DNA from: JAADHG01 sp964418645
GTDB taxonomy: Bacteria > Bacteroidota > Bacteroidia > Flavobacteriales > Flavobacteriaceae
Direction of reading: 5' to 3'
Assembly (NCBI GenBank): GCA_964418645.1
Contig: CAYQME010000042.1
Coordinates: 1 to 20,394, forward strand
Length of the DNA stretch: 20,394 bases
Notes under the pieces: generated by a model
Told to the model about the DNA's origin: nothing
Database searches by the model: none
What the model saw: the letters and a program-made list of their open reading frames with translations, nothing else
Translations under genes and position numbers: made by a program
Shown: piece by piece, positions 4,950 through 13,930 of the stretch
Layout: every line of letters begins with the position of its first letter
Numbering within the stretch: position 1 is the first letter of the stretch

Positions 4950-6842
4950 TTAATCGACGTTATCGTGTAAAAAAGAATTATTACTTCGTAATTGTAAGTC
5001 ATCATTATCATCTAATCCTACTGATAATCTTGAGGCATCGTTTTCAGATGAATGTTGTGCATCATCAAGGTCTATCCCTTGCCTTTTGTAAGCAGGTTCT
5101 TTTTCTATATCTTCAATTTTTGCATTGTTAAATTTATAATTGAACTCTTTCATTTTTTGACGTCTCTCATTTGCTCTTTCTTTTAACAGCTCACAAATTG
5201 GGCTATTCATTGGATCGAGTTCTTCAACTTCTTGTGATTCGGTAGGCTCTTCTTTTATAACTTTCTTTTCAAAAACTATGTCTTGCTCTATTTCTAGTGC
5301 AACTTCTTGTTCTTGTTCATCTGTATTTATAGCAGATTCTAAAACAATATAATCATCCAGCGCATATCTAGTTTCTCCTTTTTCATTGGCCTCTGTAACT
5401 GTGATAAGCTCTATATAATCGTTAACATCAATATCTTTTGTTTCTTCTTCTAGTTTAAAAGATACTTTTTCTTCTATTTTAGTTTCAGGTGTTGTTAATG
5501 GAAGATCAAAAGTAAGCATGGTTTGCTCTTCATTCACATCTAAATTATCTTCAATAGTTTCTTCAGTAATAACTTCATTGATTACAAAATCTGTTTCAGG
5601 CACATTGCTTATTACTTCTTCATAAACAACATCCATATTTTTAATAATCTCTGTAGTTGATATTAAATTTATTTCATCAATATCTTCATCATCAATTAAA
5701 GTGTGAATAACTTTATCATCCTCTTTAGTTAAAATAATATCTGGTGTAATAATTACAGGTTCTTTATCGGTAGTTAGATCCTGTTCTATAACTTGATCAT
5801 CTTCTACCAAAGAATGGATTACTTTTTTAGCTTCAGTATTCGTAATTTCATCTTGCTGTTCAATATCAAAACCTGTGGCTATAATGGTTACAGCAATAGC
5901 TTCTTCAAGCGATTCGTCTTCTCCAACTCCCATAATGATGTTCGCGCCATAACCAGCTTCGGCTTGAATATGATCATTAATTTCTCCAATTTCATCAATA
6001 GTAATCTCTTGTGAGCCAGAAACGATAAGCAACAATACGTTTTTTGCTCCAGTAATTTTATTATCATTTAACAACGGAGAGTCTAATGCCTTCATAATCG
6101 CTTCATGTGCACGATTAGTTCCTGAAGACGTAGCTGATCCCATAATAGCCGTTCCGCTATTACTTAATACCGTTTTGGCATCGCGTAAATCTATGTTTTG
6201 AGTATAATGATGTGTAATAACTTCTGCTATTCCTCTTGATGCTGTTGAAAGCACTTCATCTGCTTTCGAAAAGCCTGCTTTAAAGCCTAAATTCCCATAG
6301 ACTTCACGTAACTTATTGTTATTTATAACAACTAATGAATCTACATGATCGCGCAACATCTCAATTCCTTTTTGGGCTTGGATATTACGAATCTTACCTT
6401 CAAACAGAAAAGGTGTTGTTACAATACCTACAGTTAAAATCTCCATTTCTTTTGCTATTTTAGCTATAACTGGAGCGGCTCCTGTTCCTGTGCCTCCACC
6501 CATTCCAGCTGTAATGAATATCATTTTAGTATTGGTATCTAACATACGTTTAATATCTTCTAAACTCTCTAATGCTGCTTGCTCTCCAATATCCGGGTTT
6601 GCACCAGCGCCCAATCCCTCAGTAAGGTTAACTCCTAGTTGAATTTTATTTGGGACACCACTATTGTTTAAAGCTTGTGAATCTGTATTACAAATTACAA
6701 AATCTACACCTTTAATGCCTTGTTGAAACATGTGGTTTATAGCATTACTACCTCCTCCACCTACACCAATTACCTTGATGACATTGGATTGATTTTTTGG
6801 CAAATCGAAGGTTATGTTGCCAATATCTTTGTTGCTACTCAT
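4950..6842 (-). CDS. ftsZ: Cell division GTPase FtsZ
   Basis: The tubulin-like GTPase that polymerises into the cytokinetic ring at mid-cell. The GTPase domain covers about residues 20-325, with IGVGGGGSNAI (25-35), the tubulin signature GGGTGTGAAP (115-124) and the T7 synergy loop NIDLRD (216-221), which supplies the acidic residues for hydrolysis. It is followed by an acidic, low-complexity linker of about 210 residues (330-540). A basic helical piece (ELLKERANERRQKMKEF, about 551-567) and the conserved tail motif EPAYKRQGIDLD (582-593) come next. At 630 aa it is much longer than E. coli FtsZ (383 aa), but long linkers are normal for flavobacteria. The conserved tail motif is not terminal: 37 residues follow it. 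The linker holds internal repeats (see findings). It is the last gene of the operon, 25 nt after ftsA, and is followed by a terminator. Confidence 0.97.
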   Translation of the reverse strand: MSSNKDIGNITFDLPKNQSNVIKVIGVGGGGSNAINHMFQQGIKGVDFVICNTDSQALNNSGVPNKIQLGVNLTEGLGAGANPDIGEQAALESLEDIKRMLDTNTKMIFITAGMGGGTGTGAAPVIAKIAKEMEILTVGIVTTPFLFEGKIRNIQAQKGIEMLRDHVDSLVVINNNKLREVYGNLGFKAGFSKADEVLSTASRGIAEVITHHYTQNIDLRDAKTVLSNSGTAIMGSATSSGTNRAHEAIMKALDSPLLNDNKITGAKNVLLLIVSGSQEITIDEIGEINDHIQAEAGYGANIIMGVGEDESLEEAIAVTIIATGFDIEQQDEITNTEAKKVIHSLVEDDQVIEQDLTTDKEPVIITPDIILTKEDDKVIHTLIDDEDIDEINLISTTEIIKNMDVVYEEVISNVPETDFVINEVITEETIEDNLDVNEEQTMLTFDLPLTTPETKIEEKVSFKLEEETKDIDVNDYIELITVTEANEKGETRYALDDYIVLESAINTDEQEQEVALEIEQDIVFEKKVIKEEPTESQEVEELDPMNSPICELLKERANERRQKMKEFNYKFNNAKIEDIEKEPAYKRQGIDLDDAQHSSENDASRLSVGLDDNDDLQLRSNNSFLHDNVD

Positions 6843-6867
6843 AAAGTTAGTTTTACTGGTTCTGTTT

Positions 6868-8193
6868 TTACTCTGCGTTATCTAAAAAATCTTTTACGCG
6901 TTCGGTTAATTTATCTAAAAAAGATTTTCGCTCTTTTTTAGGTTGTTCAATGGTTTGTTCTTGTTCATTATTTAATAATTGGTCATCCGCTTGATTAACT
7001 GCTTCCGAAATACTTTCTAGCCTTCTTTTTTCTTGGCGCCTTAATCCATCCATTACTAGTCCTACTGCGGTAGCAAATAATGGGCTTGTCACTTCATTAT
7101 CACTATTTCCTGCCAAATGCTCATTAGGATACCCAACTCTTGTATCCATCCCTGTGATATATTCTACCAACTGTTTTAAATGTTTCAATTGGCTTCCACC
7201 ACCTGTTAGCACAATTCCAGCTATTAATTTTTTCTTTTGCTCTTCGTGTCCGTAGTTTTTAATTTCTACATAAACTTGTTCAACAATTTCTACAACACGA
7301 GCATGAATAATCTTAGACAGGTTTTTTAATGTTATTTCTTTTGATTCTCTACCTCGAAGTCCAGGAATGGAAACGATTTCATTATCCTTGTTTTCTCCGG
7401 GCCACGCCGAACCAAATTTTATTTTTAATAATTCGGCTTGCTTTTCAATAATAGAGCAGCCTTCTTTAATATCTTCGGTAATGACATTCCCTCCAAAAGG
7501 AATAACTGCAGTGTGCCGAATAATTCCATCTCTAAATATGGCTAAATCTGTGGTTCCGCCACCAATATCAATAAGTGCTACACCTGCTTCCTTTTCTTCC
7601 TGACTTAATACGGCATTAGCTGATGCCAAAGGCTCTAATGTAATACCGTCTAGTTCAAGTCCAGCACTTTTTACACAACGGCCAATATTTCTTATTGATG
7701 ACACTTGTCCAACTACAACATGAAAATTTGCCTCTAAACGACCTCCATACATACCTATAGGCTCTTTAATTTCGGCTTGTCCATCTACTTTATATTCTTG
7801 TGGTAAAACATGAATAATTTCTTCCCCTGGCAACATCACCAATTTATGCACCTGATTAATTAAGCGGTCAATATCTTCTTCATCTATGACTAATTCAGAA
7901 TTTGATCTTGTTATATAATCGCTATGCTGTAAGCTTCTAATATGTTGTCCGGCAATACCAACTGTAACTTCTTCTATTTTTACTCCTGAAGCAACCTCTG
8001 CTTCTTGTACTGCTTGTTGAATAGATTGAATAGTTTGCGTTATATTATTTACAACCCCTCGATGAACTCCTAAACTTTTAGATTTTCCAATACCCAGAAT
8101 TTCTGCTTTACCATATTCGTTTTCACGACCAATCATGGCCACAATCTTAGTGGTTCCAATATCTAATCCTACTGAAATATTATTGCTTTCCAT
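6868..8193 (-). CDS. ftsA: Cell division protein FtsA
   Basis: An actin-family ATPase that tethers FtsZ filaments to the inner face of the membrane and recruits later divisome proteins. The nucleotide-binding motifs are in order: phosphate 1 DIGTTK (11-16), phosphate 2 DIGGGTTD (209-216) and the adenosine motif LTGGGSQ (329-335). The SHS2-like domain 1C lies around residues 80-165. After a poor linker (400-420), the protein ends in SFLDKLTERVKDFLDNAE, an amphipathic helix that fits the membrane-targeting sequence of the family. The length of 441 aa is slightly more than E. coli FtsA (420 aa). The ATG start lies 3 nt after the ftsQ stop and the stop lies 25 nt before ftsZ. This ftsQ-ftsA-ftsZ order is the classical one. 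Confidence 0.97.
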   Translation of the reverse strand: MESNNISVGLDIGTTKIVAMIGRENEYGKAEILGIGKSKSLGVHRGVVNNITQTIQSIQQAVQEAEVASGVKIEEVTVGIAGQHIRSLQHSDYITRSNSELVIDEEDIDRLINQVHKLVMLPGEEIIHVLPQEYKVDGQAEIKEPIGMYGGRLEANFHVVVGQVSSIRNIGRCVKSAGLELDGITLEPLASANAVLSQEEKEAGVALIDIGGGTTDLAIFRDGIIRHTAVIPFGGNVITEDIKEGCSIIEKQAELLKIKFGSAWPGENKDNEIVSIPGLRGRESKEITLKNLSKIIHARVVEIVEQVYVEIKNYGHEEQKKKLIAGIVLTGGGSQLKHLKQLVEYITGMDTRVGYPNEHLAGNSDNEVTSPLFATAVGLVMDGLRRQEKRRLESISEAVNQADDQLLNNEQEQTIEQPKKERKSFLDKLTERVKDFLDNAE

Positions 8194-8196
8194 AGT

Positions 8197-8916
8197 TTAC
8201 TTTTTAGTGCATACAACTTGATTATCAAACTGCAAATTCACTTTACTATATTTACTTAGCGATTTATCTTTCATTGCTTTTTGATAAAAAGCTTTCAAAT
8301 TGCTGATTTTTTTATCTAATCCATTTAAATCTCCAATCAAAATTTCAAAATCTAAAACTCTTGTTTTTAATAAAATAGTCCCATCTTGTTTTTGATGAAT
8401 CTCAACAACATGGGTTTTTAAAAATTTATCGTAATAAATTTTAATAGCAATCTTGAATACATTACCTAAATCATTCTTTTTTATAAAACCTGTAACCAAT
8501 GGTACTCGAGCTGTGTAATTTGATGATAAAGGCATAAACATACCTTTATCATCAATATAATATGATGCATTTGTGCGCACCCTAGCAATAGGTTTACGCT
8601 GGATAACATCTGCTCTAACCTCACCATTAACAGAAAGATATACTTGCGCGGTTTTTATCATTGGATTAGATTTAAGGATCATCTCTAATTCATTCAAATC
8701 TAAAATTTCTTTCGCCACATTTGCAAGCTCTTCTTTATTTTGTATTAACAATTTATTAACCATTGTTTCAGTTATAAAAAGATTGTCTTCTCCTATAAAA
8801 TTTACCCTAATGTTTTGCACCTTTCTTTCATTATTTCTAATTGAAGAAAATGCAAACAAGAAGCCTACCAATAGCAACAAAATCAACATTTTTATGTAAT
8901 TCCAATTAACTCGCAA
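8197..8916 (-). CDS. ftsQ: Cell division protein FtsQ (TTG start)
   Basis: A bitopic divisome protein that links early and late division proteins on the periplasmic side. A short cytosolic N-terminus (MRVNWNYIK) precedes one membrane helix at about residues 10-24. A POTRA-like region follows at about 33-105 (VQNIRVNFIGEDNLFITETMV...). The FtsQ block VNGEVRADVIQRKPIARV (96-113) leads into the beta domain. Sequence conservation in FtsQ is low, so position and domain order carry much of the call. The length of 239 aa is normal for Bacteroidota. The start is TTG at 8916 and overlaps the end of murC by 11 nt. The next in-frame ATG (8889) would delete the cytosolic tail and leave the protein starting at the membrane helix, so TTG is preferred. 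Translational coupling to murC is likely. Confidence 0.9.
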   Translation of the reverse strand: MRVNWNYIKMLILLLLVGFLFAFSSIRNNERKVQNIRVNFIGEDNLFITETMVNKLLIQNKEELANVAKEILDLNELEMILKSNPMIKTAQVYLSVNGEVRADVIQRKPIARVRTNASYYIDDKGMFMPLSSNYTARVPLVTGFIKKNDLGNVFKIAIKIYYDKFLKTHVVEIHQKQDGTILLKTRVLDFEILIGDLNGLDKKISNLKAFYQKAMKDKSLSKYSKVNLQFDNQVVCTKK

Positions 8917-10258
8917 TACTTAATTCTTCTTTTATATGTTTAACTTCAATTCCTATATCTCCTGCGCCCAAAGTCATAATAATTTGTGCATTACTTTTTC
9001 TAATTTCAGAAACGATATCCGATTTACTAATTAATTTCTTTTTGGGGTTGTTAATTTTACTTAATAACCACTCCGATGTTACACCATCTATTGGTAATTC
9101 TCTTGCTGGATATATTTCCAAAAGCAATACTGCATCAAATTGTGATAAGCTTTCTGCGAACTCATTAATAAAATCATTAGTTCTACTATACAAGTGCGGT
9201 TGAAAAATAACTAACACTTCTTTTTTTGGATACATTTCCCGAACGGCTTGATGCACAGCATTAATTTCGTTTGGATGATGAGCATAATCATCAATAAAAA
9301 CTAAATCGTCCGTTTTAATATGACAGGTAAACCGTCGTTTAACACCTTTATAAGATGCTAATGCGCTGGCAACGCTGTAAGGAGCGCAACCAAATTCTAC
9401 AGCCATTGCAAGCGCTATTAATGCATTCGACAAATTATGTCTACCCGGTAGGTTAAATAATACGTTATAAATATTTTTATTAGGTGTTTTTACATCAAAC
9501 ACATAAGTTCCGTTGTCTATTCTAATATTGATTGCCCTATAATCCGCATCTTCTTCTATAGCATAAGTTATTCCCTTGATTGGCAATCCTTTCTTTATAA
9601 ATAACTTTCCGTTTTGTTTTAATCTTTCAGTGAATTCTACAAATGATTTTTGAAGTGAGTCTGAGTTTCCATAAATATCTAAATGATCGGCATCCATTGA
9701 AGTTATACAAGCATAATCTGGCGATAAAGTTAAAAATGAGCGATCATATTCATCGGCTTCAACAACCGATACTTTATTACCTTGTAAAATTAGATTGGAA
9801 TTGTAGTTTTCAGAAATCCCGCCTAAAAAAGCGGTCACCTCAACGTCACATTCTTTTAAAAGATGGCCCAAAATACTAGTTATAGTGGTTTTTCCATGAG
9901 TTCCAGCTACAGCTAAACATATAGTGTTTTCAGTAATAAGTCCCAATACTTGAGAACGCTTTAATACCTTAAATCTGTTTTCTTTAAAATAAACTAATTC
10001 ATTATGCGAATTTGGTATAGCAGGTGTATAAACAATAAGTGTATCTTCTACATTTTTAAATTGGGATGAAATATTTGTAACATTATCATCAAAATGGACA
10101 GAAATTCCTATGCTTTCTAACCCATCAGTAATCTCAGTTTGTGTTTTGTCATACCCAGCAACATTTTTATTATTAGCAACAAAATATCTAGCTAAAGCAC
10201 TCATACCAATGCCTCCAATACCAATAAAATAAATATTATGTATGCTGTTTAAATTCAT
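8906..10258 (-). CDS. murC: UDP-N-acetylmuramate--L-alanine ligase MurC
   Basis: This cytosolic enzyme adds L-alanine to UDP-MurNAc with ATP, the first peptide step of peptidoglycan synthesis. The N-terminal UDP-binding domain has GIGGIGMS (13-20). The ATP loop is GTHGKTT (119-125), the MurC-specific variant of the Mur ligase P loop. EADEYDRSF (167-175), DADHLDIYG (189-197), the hinge DDYAHHPNEI (323-332) and FQPHLYSRT (352-360) are all MurC signatures. The length of 450 aa is normal. Its ATG overlaps the murG stop codon (ATGA) and its end overlaps ftsQ by 11 nt, so all three are probably translationally coupled. A related Mpl ligase is excluded by the operon position and the motif set. Confidence 0.97.
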   Translation of the reverse strand: MNLNSIHNIYFIGIGGIGMSALARYFVANNKNVAGYDKTQTEITDGLESIGISVHFDDNVTNISSQFKNVEDTLIVYTPAIPNSHNELVYFKENRFKVLKRSQVLGLITENTICLAVAGTHGKTTITSILGHLLKECDVEVTAFLGGISENYNSNLILQGNKVSVVEADEYDRSFLTLSPDYACITSMDADHLDIYGNSDSLQKSFVEFTERLKQNGKLFIKKGLPIKGITYAIEEDADYRAINIRIDNGTYVFDVKTPNKNIYNVLFNLPGRHNLSNALIALAMAVEFGCAPYSVASALASYKGVKRRFTCHIKTDDLVFIDDYAHHPNEINAVHQAVREMYPKKEVLVIFQPHLYSRTNDFINEFAESLSQFDAVLLLEIYPARELPIDGVTSEWLLSKINNPKKKLISKSDIVSEIRKSNAQIIMTLGAGDIGIEVKHIKEELSIAS

Positions 10259-11349
10259 TTATTTAAAAGTTTTTCAACCTCATCTACTATATCCATAGTT
10301 GCATTAGCTAAAGCCAATTTTTTTATGTTTATTCCTAATTCTTGTTGCTTTTCAGGCGAATTCACTATTTGTGAAAATTTATTTTCAAAATCTATTTCTA
10401 AATCTTCTTCTTTTATCAACAAGGCTCCATTTTTCTCAACAATTGCATTTGCGTTTTTTGTTTGATGATCTTCTGCCACATTAGGTGACGGAATAAAAAT
10501 CACAGGTTTTCCAACAATACACAACTCTGACACAGAACCTGCCCCTGCTCTTGAAATAATTACATCTGATGCCGCATAAGCCATATCCATTTTATTAAGA
10601 AATGTGTTTACCTGCACATACTCTAAATTGCTGTATTGCTTATATGAGTTGTAATACAACTTACCACACTGCCAAATAACTTGGACATTCTGAGTTTGAA
10701 AAAAATCCAATTTATCTTCTACAAGCTCATTGATACGTTTTGCCCCTAAACTTCCCCCTAAAACAAGTACAGTTATTTTACTGTGCTTTAGATGGAAAAA
10801 ATCCCTAGCTTCAACAGATTTATTTTCTATGCTTAATAAATCTTGTCGTACTGGATTCCCTGTTTTAATCATCTTTTTTGAAGGAAAAAATCGCTCTAGA
10901 CCATCATAAGCAACACAAATTCTATCTACTTTCTTCGCCAAAATTTTATTTGTAATTCCTGGATAAGAATTCTGTTCTTGGATTAAACTTGGGATACCTT
11001 TTGATGCTGCCACTTGCAGTAAAGGACCACTAGCAAAACCTCCTGTACCAATAGCTACATCTGGCTTAAACTGCTTTAATATTTTTCTCGATTTAAATAA
11101 ACTACTTATTAACTTGAAAGGGAAAGATAAATTCTTGGTCGTCAATTTACGTTGAATTCCAGAAATCCATAACCCTTCAATAGTATAACCTGCTTGTGGC
11201 ACTTTTTCCATTTCCATTTTATCTTTTGCTCCAACAAACAAAAACTCAGCATCAGGAAAGCGCGATTTTAATTCGTTCGCAATTGAAATTGCAGGATAAA
11301 TATGTCCTCCAGTTCCTCCTCCAGATAATATGATTTTATAATTACTCAT
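10255..11349 (-). CDS. murG: MurG: lipid II-forming N-acetylglucosaminyltransferase
   Basis: This enzyme transfers GlcNAc from UDP-GlcNAc to lipid I to make lipid II on the cytosolic face of the membrane. It is a GT-B fold enzyme of GT28. The G loop GGGTGGH (10-16) lies in the acceptor domain and is followed by GTGGFASGP (101-109) and QEQNSYPGITN (124-134). In the donor domain, GGSLGAK (198-204), RAGAGSVSEL (267-276) and PSPNVAEDHQTKNA (287-300) form the UDP-GlcNAc site. The length of 364 aa is standard. It starts directly after the ftsW stop codon with no gap and overlaps murC by 4 nt, so FtsW, MurG and MurC are closely coupled in expression. Confidence 0.97.
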   Translation of the reverse strand: MSNYKIILSGGGTGGHIYPAISIANELKSRFPDAEFLFVGAKDKMEMEKVPQAGYTIEGLWISGIQRKLTTKNLSFPFKLISSLFKSRKILKQFKPDVAIGTGGFASGPLLQVAASKGIPSLIQEQNSYPGITNKILAKKVDRICVAYDGLERFFPSKKMIKTGNPVRQDLLSIENKSVEARDFFHLKHSKITVLVLGGSLGAKRINELVEDKLDFFQTQNVQVIWQCGKLYYNSYKQYSNLEYVQVNTFLNKMDMAYAASDVIISRAGAGSVSELCIVGKPVIFIPSPNVAEDHQTKNANAIVEKNGALLIKEEDLEIDFENKFSQIVNSPEKQQELGINIKKLALANATMDIVDEVEKLLNK

Positions 11350-12549
11350 TTATATTGTTTCACTCAAAATTGCGAGTGGATTATCTTCTAACTCTTCTTG
11401 TTCCTTAATTTCTTGGCGTCTAACACTAACACTCAAAATAATACCAATTGCTAAACATGTTATCCAAATAGAAGTACCTCCGCTACTTATTAGTGGCAAG
11501 GTTTGCCCTGTTACTGGAAACAACTCTACTGCAACAGCCATATTTATTAGCGCTTGAAATACTATTGGCAAGCCTACTCCAATGACCAATAGTTTTCCGA
11601 AAATGGTATCTGCTTTGTGAGAGACTATTACTATTCTAAATAACAACCATAAGTATAATACCATTAAAAATAATCCTCCTGCAAGTCCGTATTCTTCAAC
11701 AATAATTGCAAAAATAAAGTCTGATGATGATTGAGGTAAAAAATTCTTTTGGACACTTTTTCCTGGTCCCAATCCTTTAATTCCACCAGTAGCAATGGCT
11801 ATTTTTGCTTTTTCAATTTGGTAATTAGCATCTGTATCTTCTTCCCCGTTAGTAAAATTTTCAATTCTACTCACCCAAGTATCAACACGATTTGGCATAA
11901 CATCAGGAAAAGCTCTCGCTACCAAAATAAATATGGCAAATGATGCTACACCAGAAATTAATATTAAAACCAAATAACGTATTGGATATCCTCCTAAAAA
12001 AGCTAGCATCATTACCATAGTAAATATGATTGCTGCTGTTGAAAAATTTGCTGGAAGAATAAGAATCAATACAAGAAACACAGGTAACCACAATGGTAAA
12101 ATGGTTTCATTAAATGTTACTTGTGTGTCTTTTATTTTCGATAAATAGCGTGCTACATAAACCATTAACACAACTGATGCTAGTGTTGATGGCTGAAATG
12201 TTAACCCAACAAAAGGCACTCTTATCCAGCGTTTTGCATTAGTTAAACTCTCAGAGGTGTCTACTTGAAAGATTGTTGCTGCTAATAAGACTAAAACAAC
12301 TGGTATCATTATCATAGACAAGCCCCTAAAATATCGATAGGGAACTTTATGTACACCATACATTATTGAAAACCCTAAAAACAAGTGCAAAAAATGCTTC
12401 ATAAAATAATTAAAGGTATTTCCCCCTCCATTACCATAGGCTAAATTACTTGCAGCACTATATACAGGGAGAAAAGAGAATATTGCTAATAATGCAGCAA
12501 TAGCCCAAATTAAACGATCTCCTTTTATGTTATTAATAATGGTTTTCAT
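11350..12549 (-). CDS. ftsW: FtsW: septal peptidoglycan glycosyltransferase (SEDS family)
   Basis: A polytopic membrane enzyme that polymerises lipid II glycan strands at the septum together with FtsI. About ten hydrophobic segments can be followed along its 399 aa. SEDS landmarks are NAKRWIRVPFVGLTFQPS (104-121), IEKAKIAIATGGIKGLGPG (245-263), the catalytic aspartate region QSSSDFIFAIIVEE (273-286, with D277) and the C-terminal LPLISSGGTS (351-360). In most SEDS proteins the QPS is followed by Glu, whereas here it is Thr. RodA is the alternative SEDS paralogue, but the position between murD and murG inside the dcw cluster supports FtsW. It is preceded by a 46-nt repeat-containing gap, the largest in the operon, and abuts murG. 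Confidence 0.95.
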   Translation of the reverse strand: MKTIINNIKGDRLIWAIAALLAIFSFLPVYSAASNLAYGNGGGNTFNYFMKHFLHLFLGFSIMYGVHKVPYRYFRGLSMIMIPVVLVLLAATIFQVDTSESLTNAKRWIRVPFVGLTFQPSTLASVVLMVYVARYLSKIKDTQVTFNETILPLWLPVFLVLILILPANFSTAAIIFTMVMMLAFLGGYPIRYLVLILISGVASFAIFILVARAFPDVMPNRVDTWVSRIENFTNGEEDTDANYQIEKAKIAIATGGIKGLGPGKSVQKNFLPQSSSDFIFAIIVEEYGLAGGLFLMVLYLWLLFRIVIVSHKADTIFGKLLVIGVGLPIVFQALINMAVAVELFPVTGQTLPLISSGGTSIWITCLAIGIILSVSVRRQEIKEQEELEDNPLAILSETI

Positions 12550-12595
12550 AAGCCTCTTTGTCTTGCGGACATCTCCTCAAAAGGGAGAATTATTT
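12550..12595. repeat. Palindromic repeat-like element in the murD-ftsW gap
   Basis: This 46-nt spacer contains TCTCC (12572-12576) and GGAGA (12584-12588), a 5-bp stem, and GTCTTGCGGAC (12560-12570) with 3-bp arms. Its wording (TGTCTTGCGGACATCTCC, CTCAAAAGGGAGAAT) resembles short elements that I recall scattered between flavobacterial genes. On the coding strand its end AAGAGGC lies 4 nt before the ftsW ATG and could weakly resemble an SD. No T tract follows, so it should not terminate the operon. Confidence 0.6.
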
Positions 12596-13930
12596 TTATA
12601 ATTTTCGAACGGCTTCTTTAAATTGTCGTCCTCTATCTTCATAATTTTCAAACAAATCAAAACTTGCGCATGAAGGTGATAATAGTACATTGTCACCAGC
12701 TTCAGCAATCTTATATGCTATTTTAACAGCTTCACTCATGAATTGGGTTTCAATAATAATATCTACCATATTACTAAAGGCATCCATCAATTTTGAGTTA
12801 TCAATTCCTAAGCATATAATGGCTTTTACTTTTTCGTTCACAAACGGAAATAACTGCTTATAGTCATTGCCTTTATCCTCTCCTCCTACAATCCATACTG
12901 TTGGTGCATCCATACTTTCTAAGGCAAAATATGTAGCATTTACATTTGTTGCTTTAGAGTCGTTTATGTACTCTACTTTATTTATTCGAAGCACCTGTTC
13001 TAAACGATGCTCAACACCTTGGAAATTCTCTAAACATTCACGAATAGTATGTTTTCTAATTTTTAATAAATGAGCAACTGTCGAAGCTGCCATGGCATTT
13101 TTAATATTGTGTTTTCCCTCTAAAGCTAAACTTGCTGTTGGCATAATTATTTGGTTATTATCAATTGTTATTTTAATATTATTATCTTCTAAATACGCTC
13201 CTTGCTCCAATTTCTTAGTTAGAGAAAAAGGTAATAATGTCGATTGAATTCGATGCTCTTTTATGTAATTATAAATCACTTCATCATCTGCATCATAGAT
13301 CAGATAATCGTCTTTGGTTTGATTCATTGCAATTCTAAATTTTGAAGCAATATAGTTTTCAAACGTATTGTCATATCTATCTAAATGGTCTGGCGTAATG
13401 TTGGTAATTATGGCTATATGTGGTCTAAGATTTTTAATTCCATCCAACTGAAAACTGCTCAACTCCAAAACGTAATACTCATAATTTCCTTGGGCAACCT
13501 GCTTTGCAAAACTGTCACCAATATTCCCTCCCATGGCCACATTTAATTCTCCATTTTTTAGAATATGATATGTTATCATAGTGGTGGTAGTTTTCCCATT
13601 ACTTCCTGTAATTCCAATAATACTAGCTTTCATAAACTGTGAAGCAAACTCTATTTCTGATACTACTAAAACATTATTTGCAATTAGCCTTTGCACTATG
13701 GCTACTTTATCTGGAATTCCAGGGCTTTTTATTACAATATCAGCAGTGAGAATCTTAGATTCTGTATGCTGATTTTCTTCCCATTCAATCTCATTATGTA
13801 TAAGAACTTCTTTATATTTTTCTTTAATCTTTCCTATATCAGAAAGAAACACATTGTATCCTTTTTCTTTTCCTAAAAGTGCTGTCCCTACACCACTTTC
13901 TCCTCCACCAAGAATAACAAGCCTTTTCAT
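12596..13930 (-). CDS. murD: UDP-N-acetylmuramoyl-L-alanine--D-glutamate ligase MurD
   Basis: This cytosolic enzyme adds D-glutamate to UDP-MurNAc-L-Ala using ATP. The UDP-binding domain begins with LGGGESGVGTALLG (7-20). The ATP loop is GITGSNGKTTT (106-116). ELSSFQLDGI (156-165) and NITPDHLDRY (177-186) are MurD signatures. The C-terminal domain has DSKATN (about residue 320) and SPSCASFDLFENYEDRG near the end. The length of 444 aa is normal. The gene starts immediately after the mraY stop codon with no gap. Downstream comes the 46-nt repeat-like spacer before ftsW, so coupling of murD to ftsW translation is less direct than elsewhere in the cluster. Confidence 0.97.
   Translation of the reverse strand: MKRLVILGGGESGVGTALLGKEKGYNVFLSDIGKIKEKYKEVLIHNEIEWEENQHTESKILTADIVIKSPGIPDKVAIVQRLIANNVLVVSEIEFASQFMKASIIGITGSNGKTTTTMITYHILKNGELNVAMGGNIGDSFAKQVAQGNYEYYVLELSSFQLDGIKNLRPHIAIITNITPDHLDRYDNTFENYIASKFRIAMNQTKDDYLIYDADDEVIYNYIKEHRIQSTLLPFSLTKKLEQGAYLEDNNIKITIDNNQIIMPTASLALEGKHNIKNAMAASTVAHLLKIRKHTIRECLENFQGVEHRLEQVLRINKVEYINDSKATNVNATYFALESMDAPTVWIVGGEDKGNDYKQLFPFVNEKVKAIICLGIDNSKLMDAFSNMVDIIIETQFMSEAVKIAYKIAEAGDNVLLSPSCASFDLFENYEDRGRQFKEAVRKL

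Noticed and set aside
4799..5011. 70-codon minus-strand frame between ftsZ and yqeY
   Set aside because: It overlaps the ftsZ 3' end in another frame and crosses the dcw terminator.
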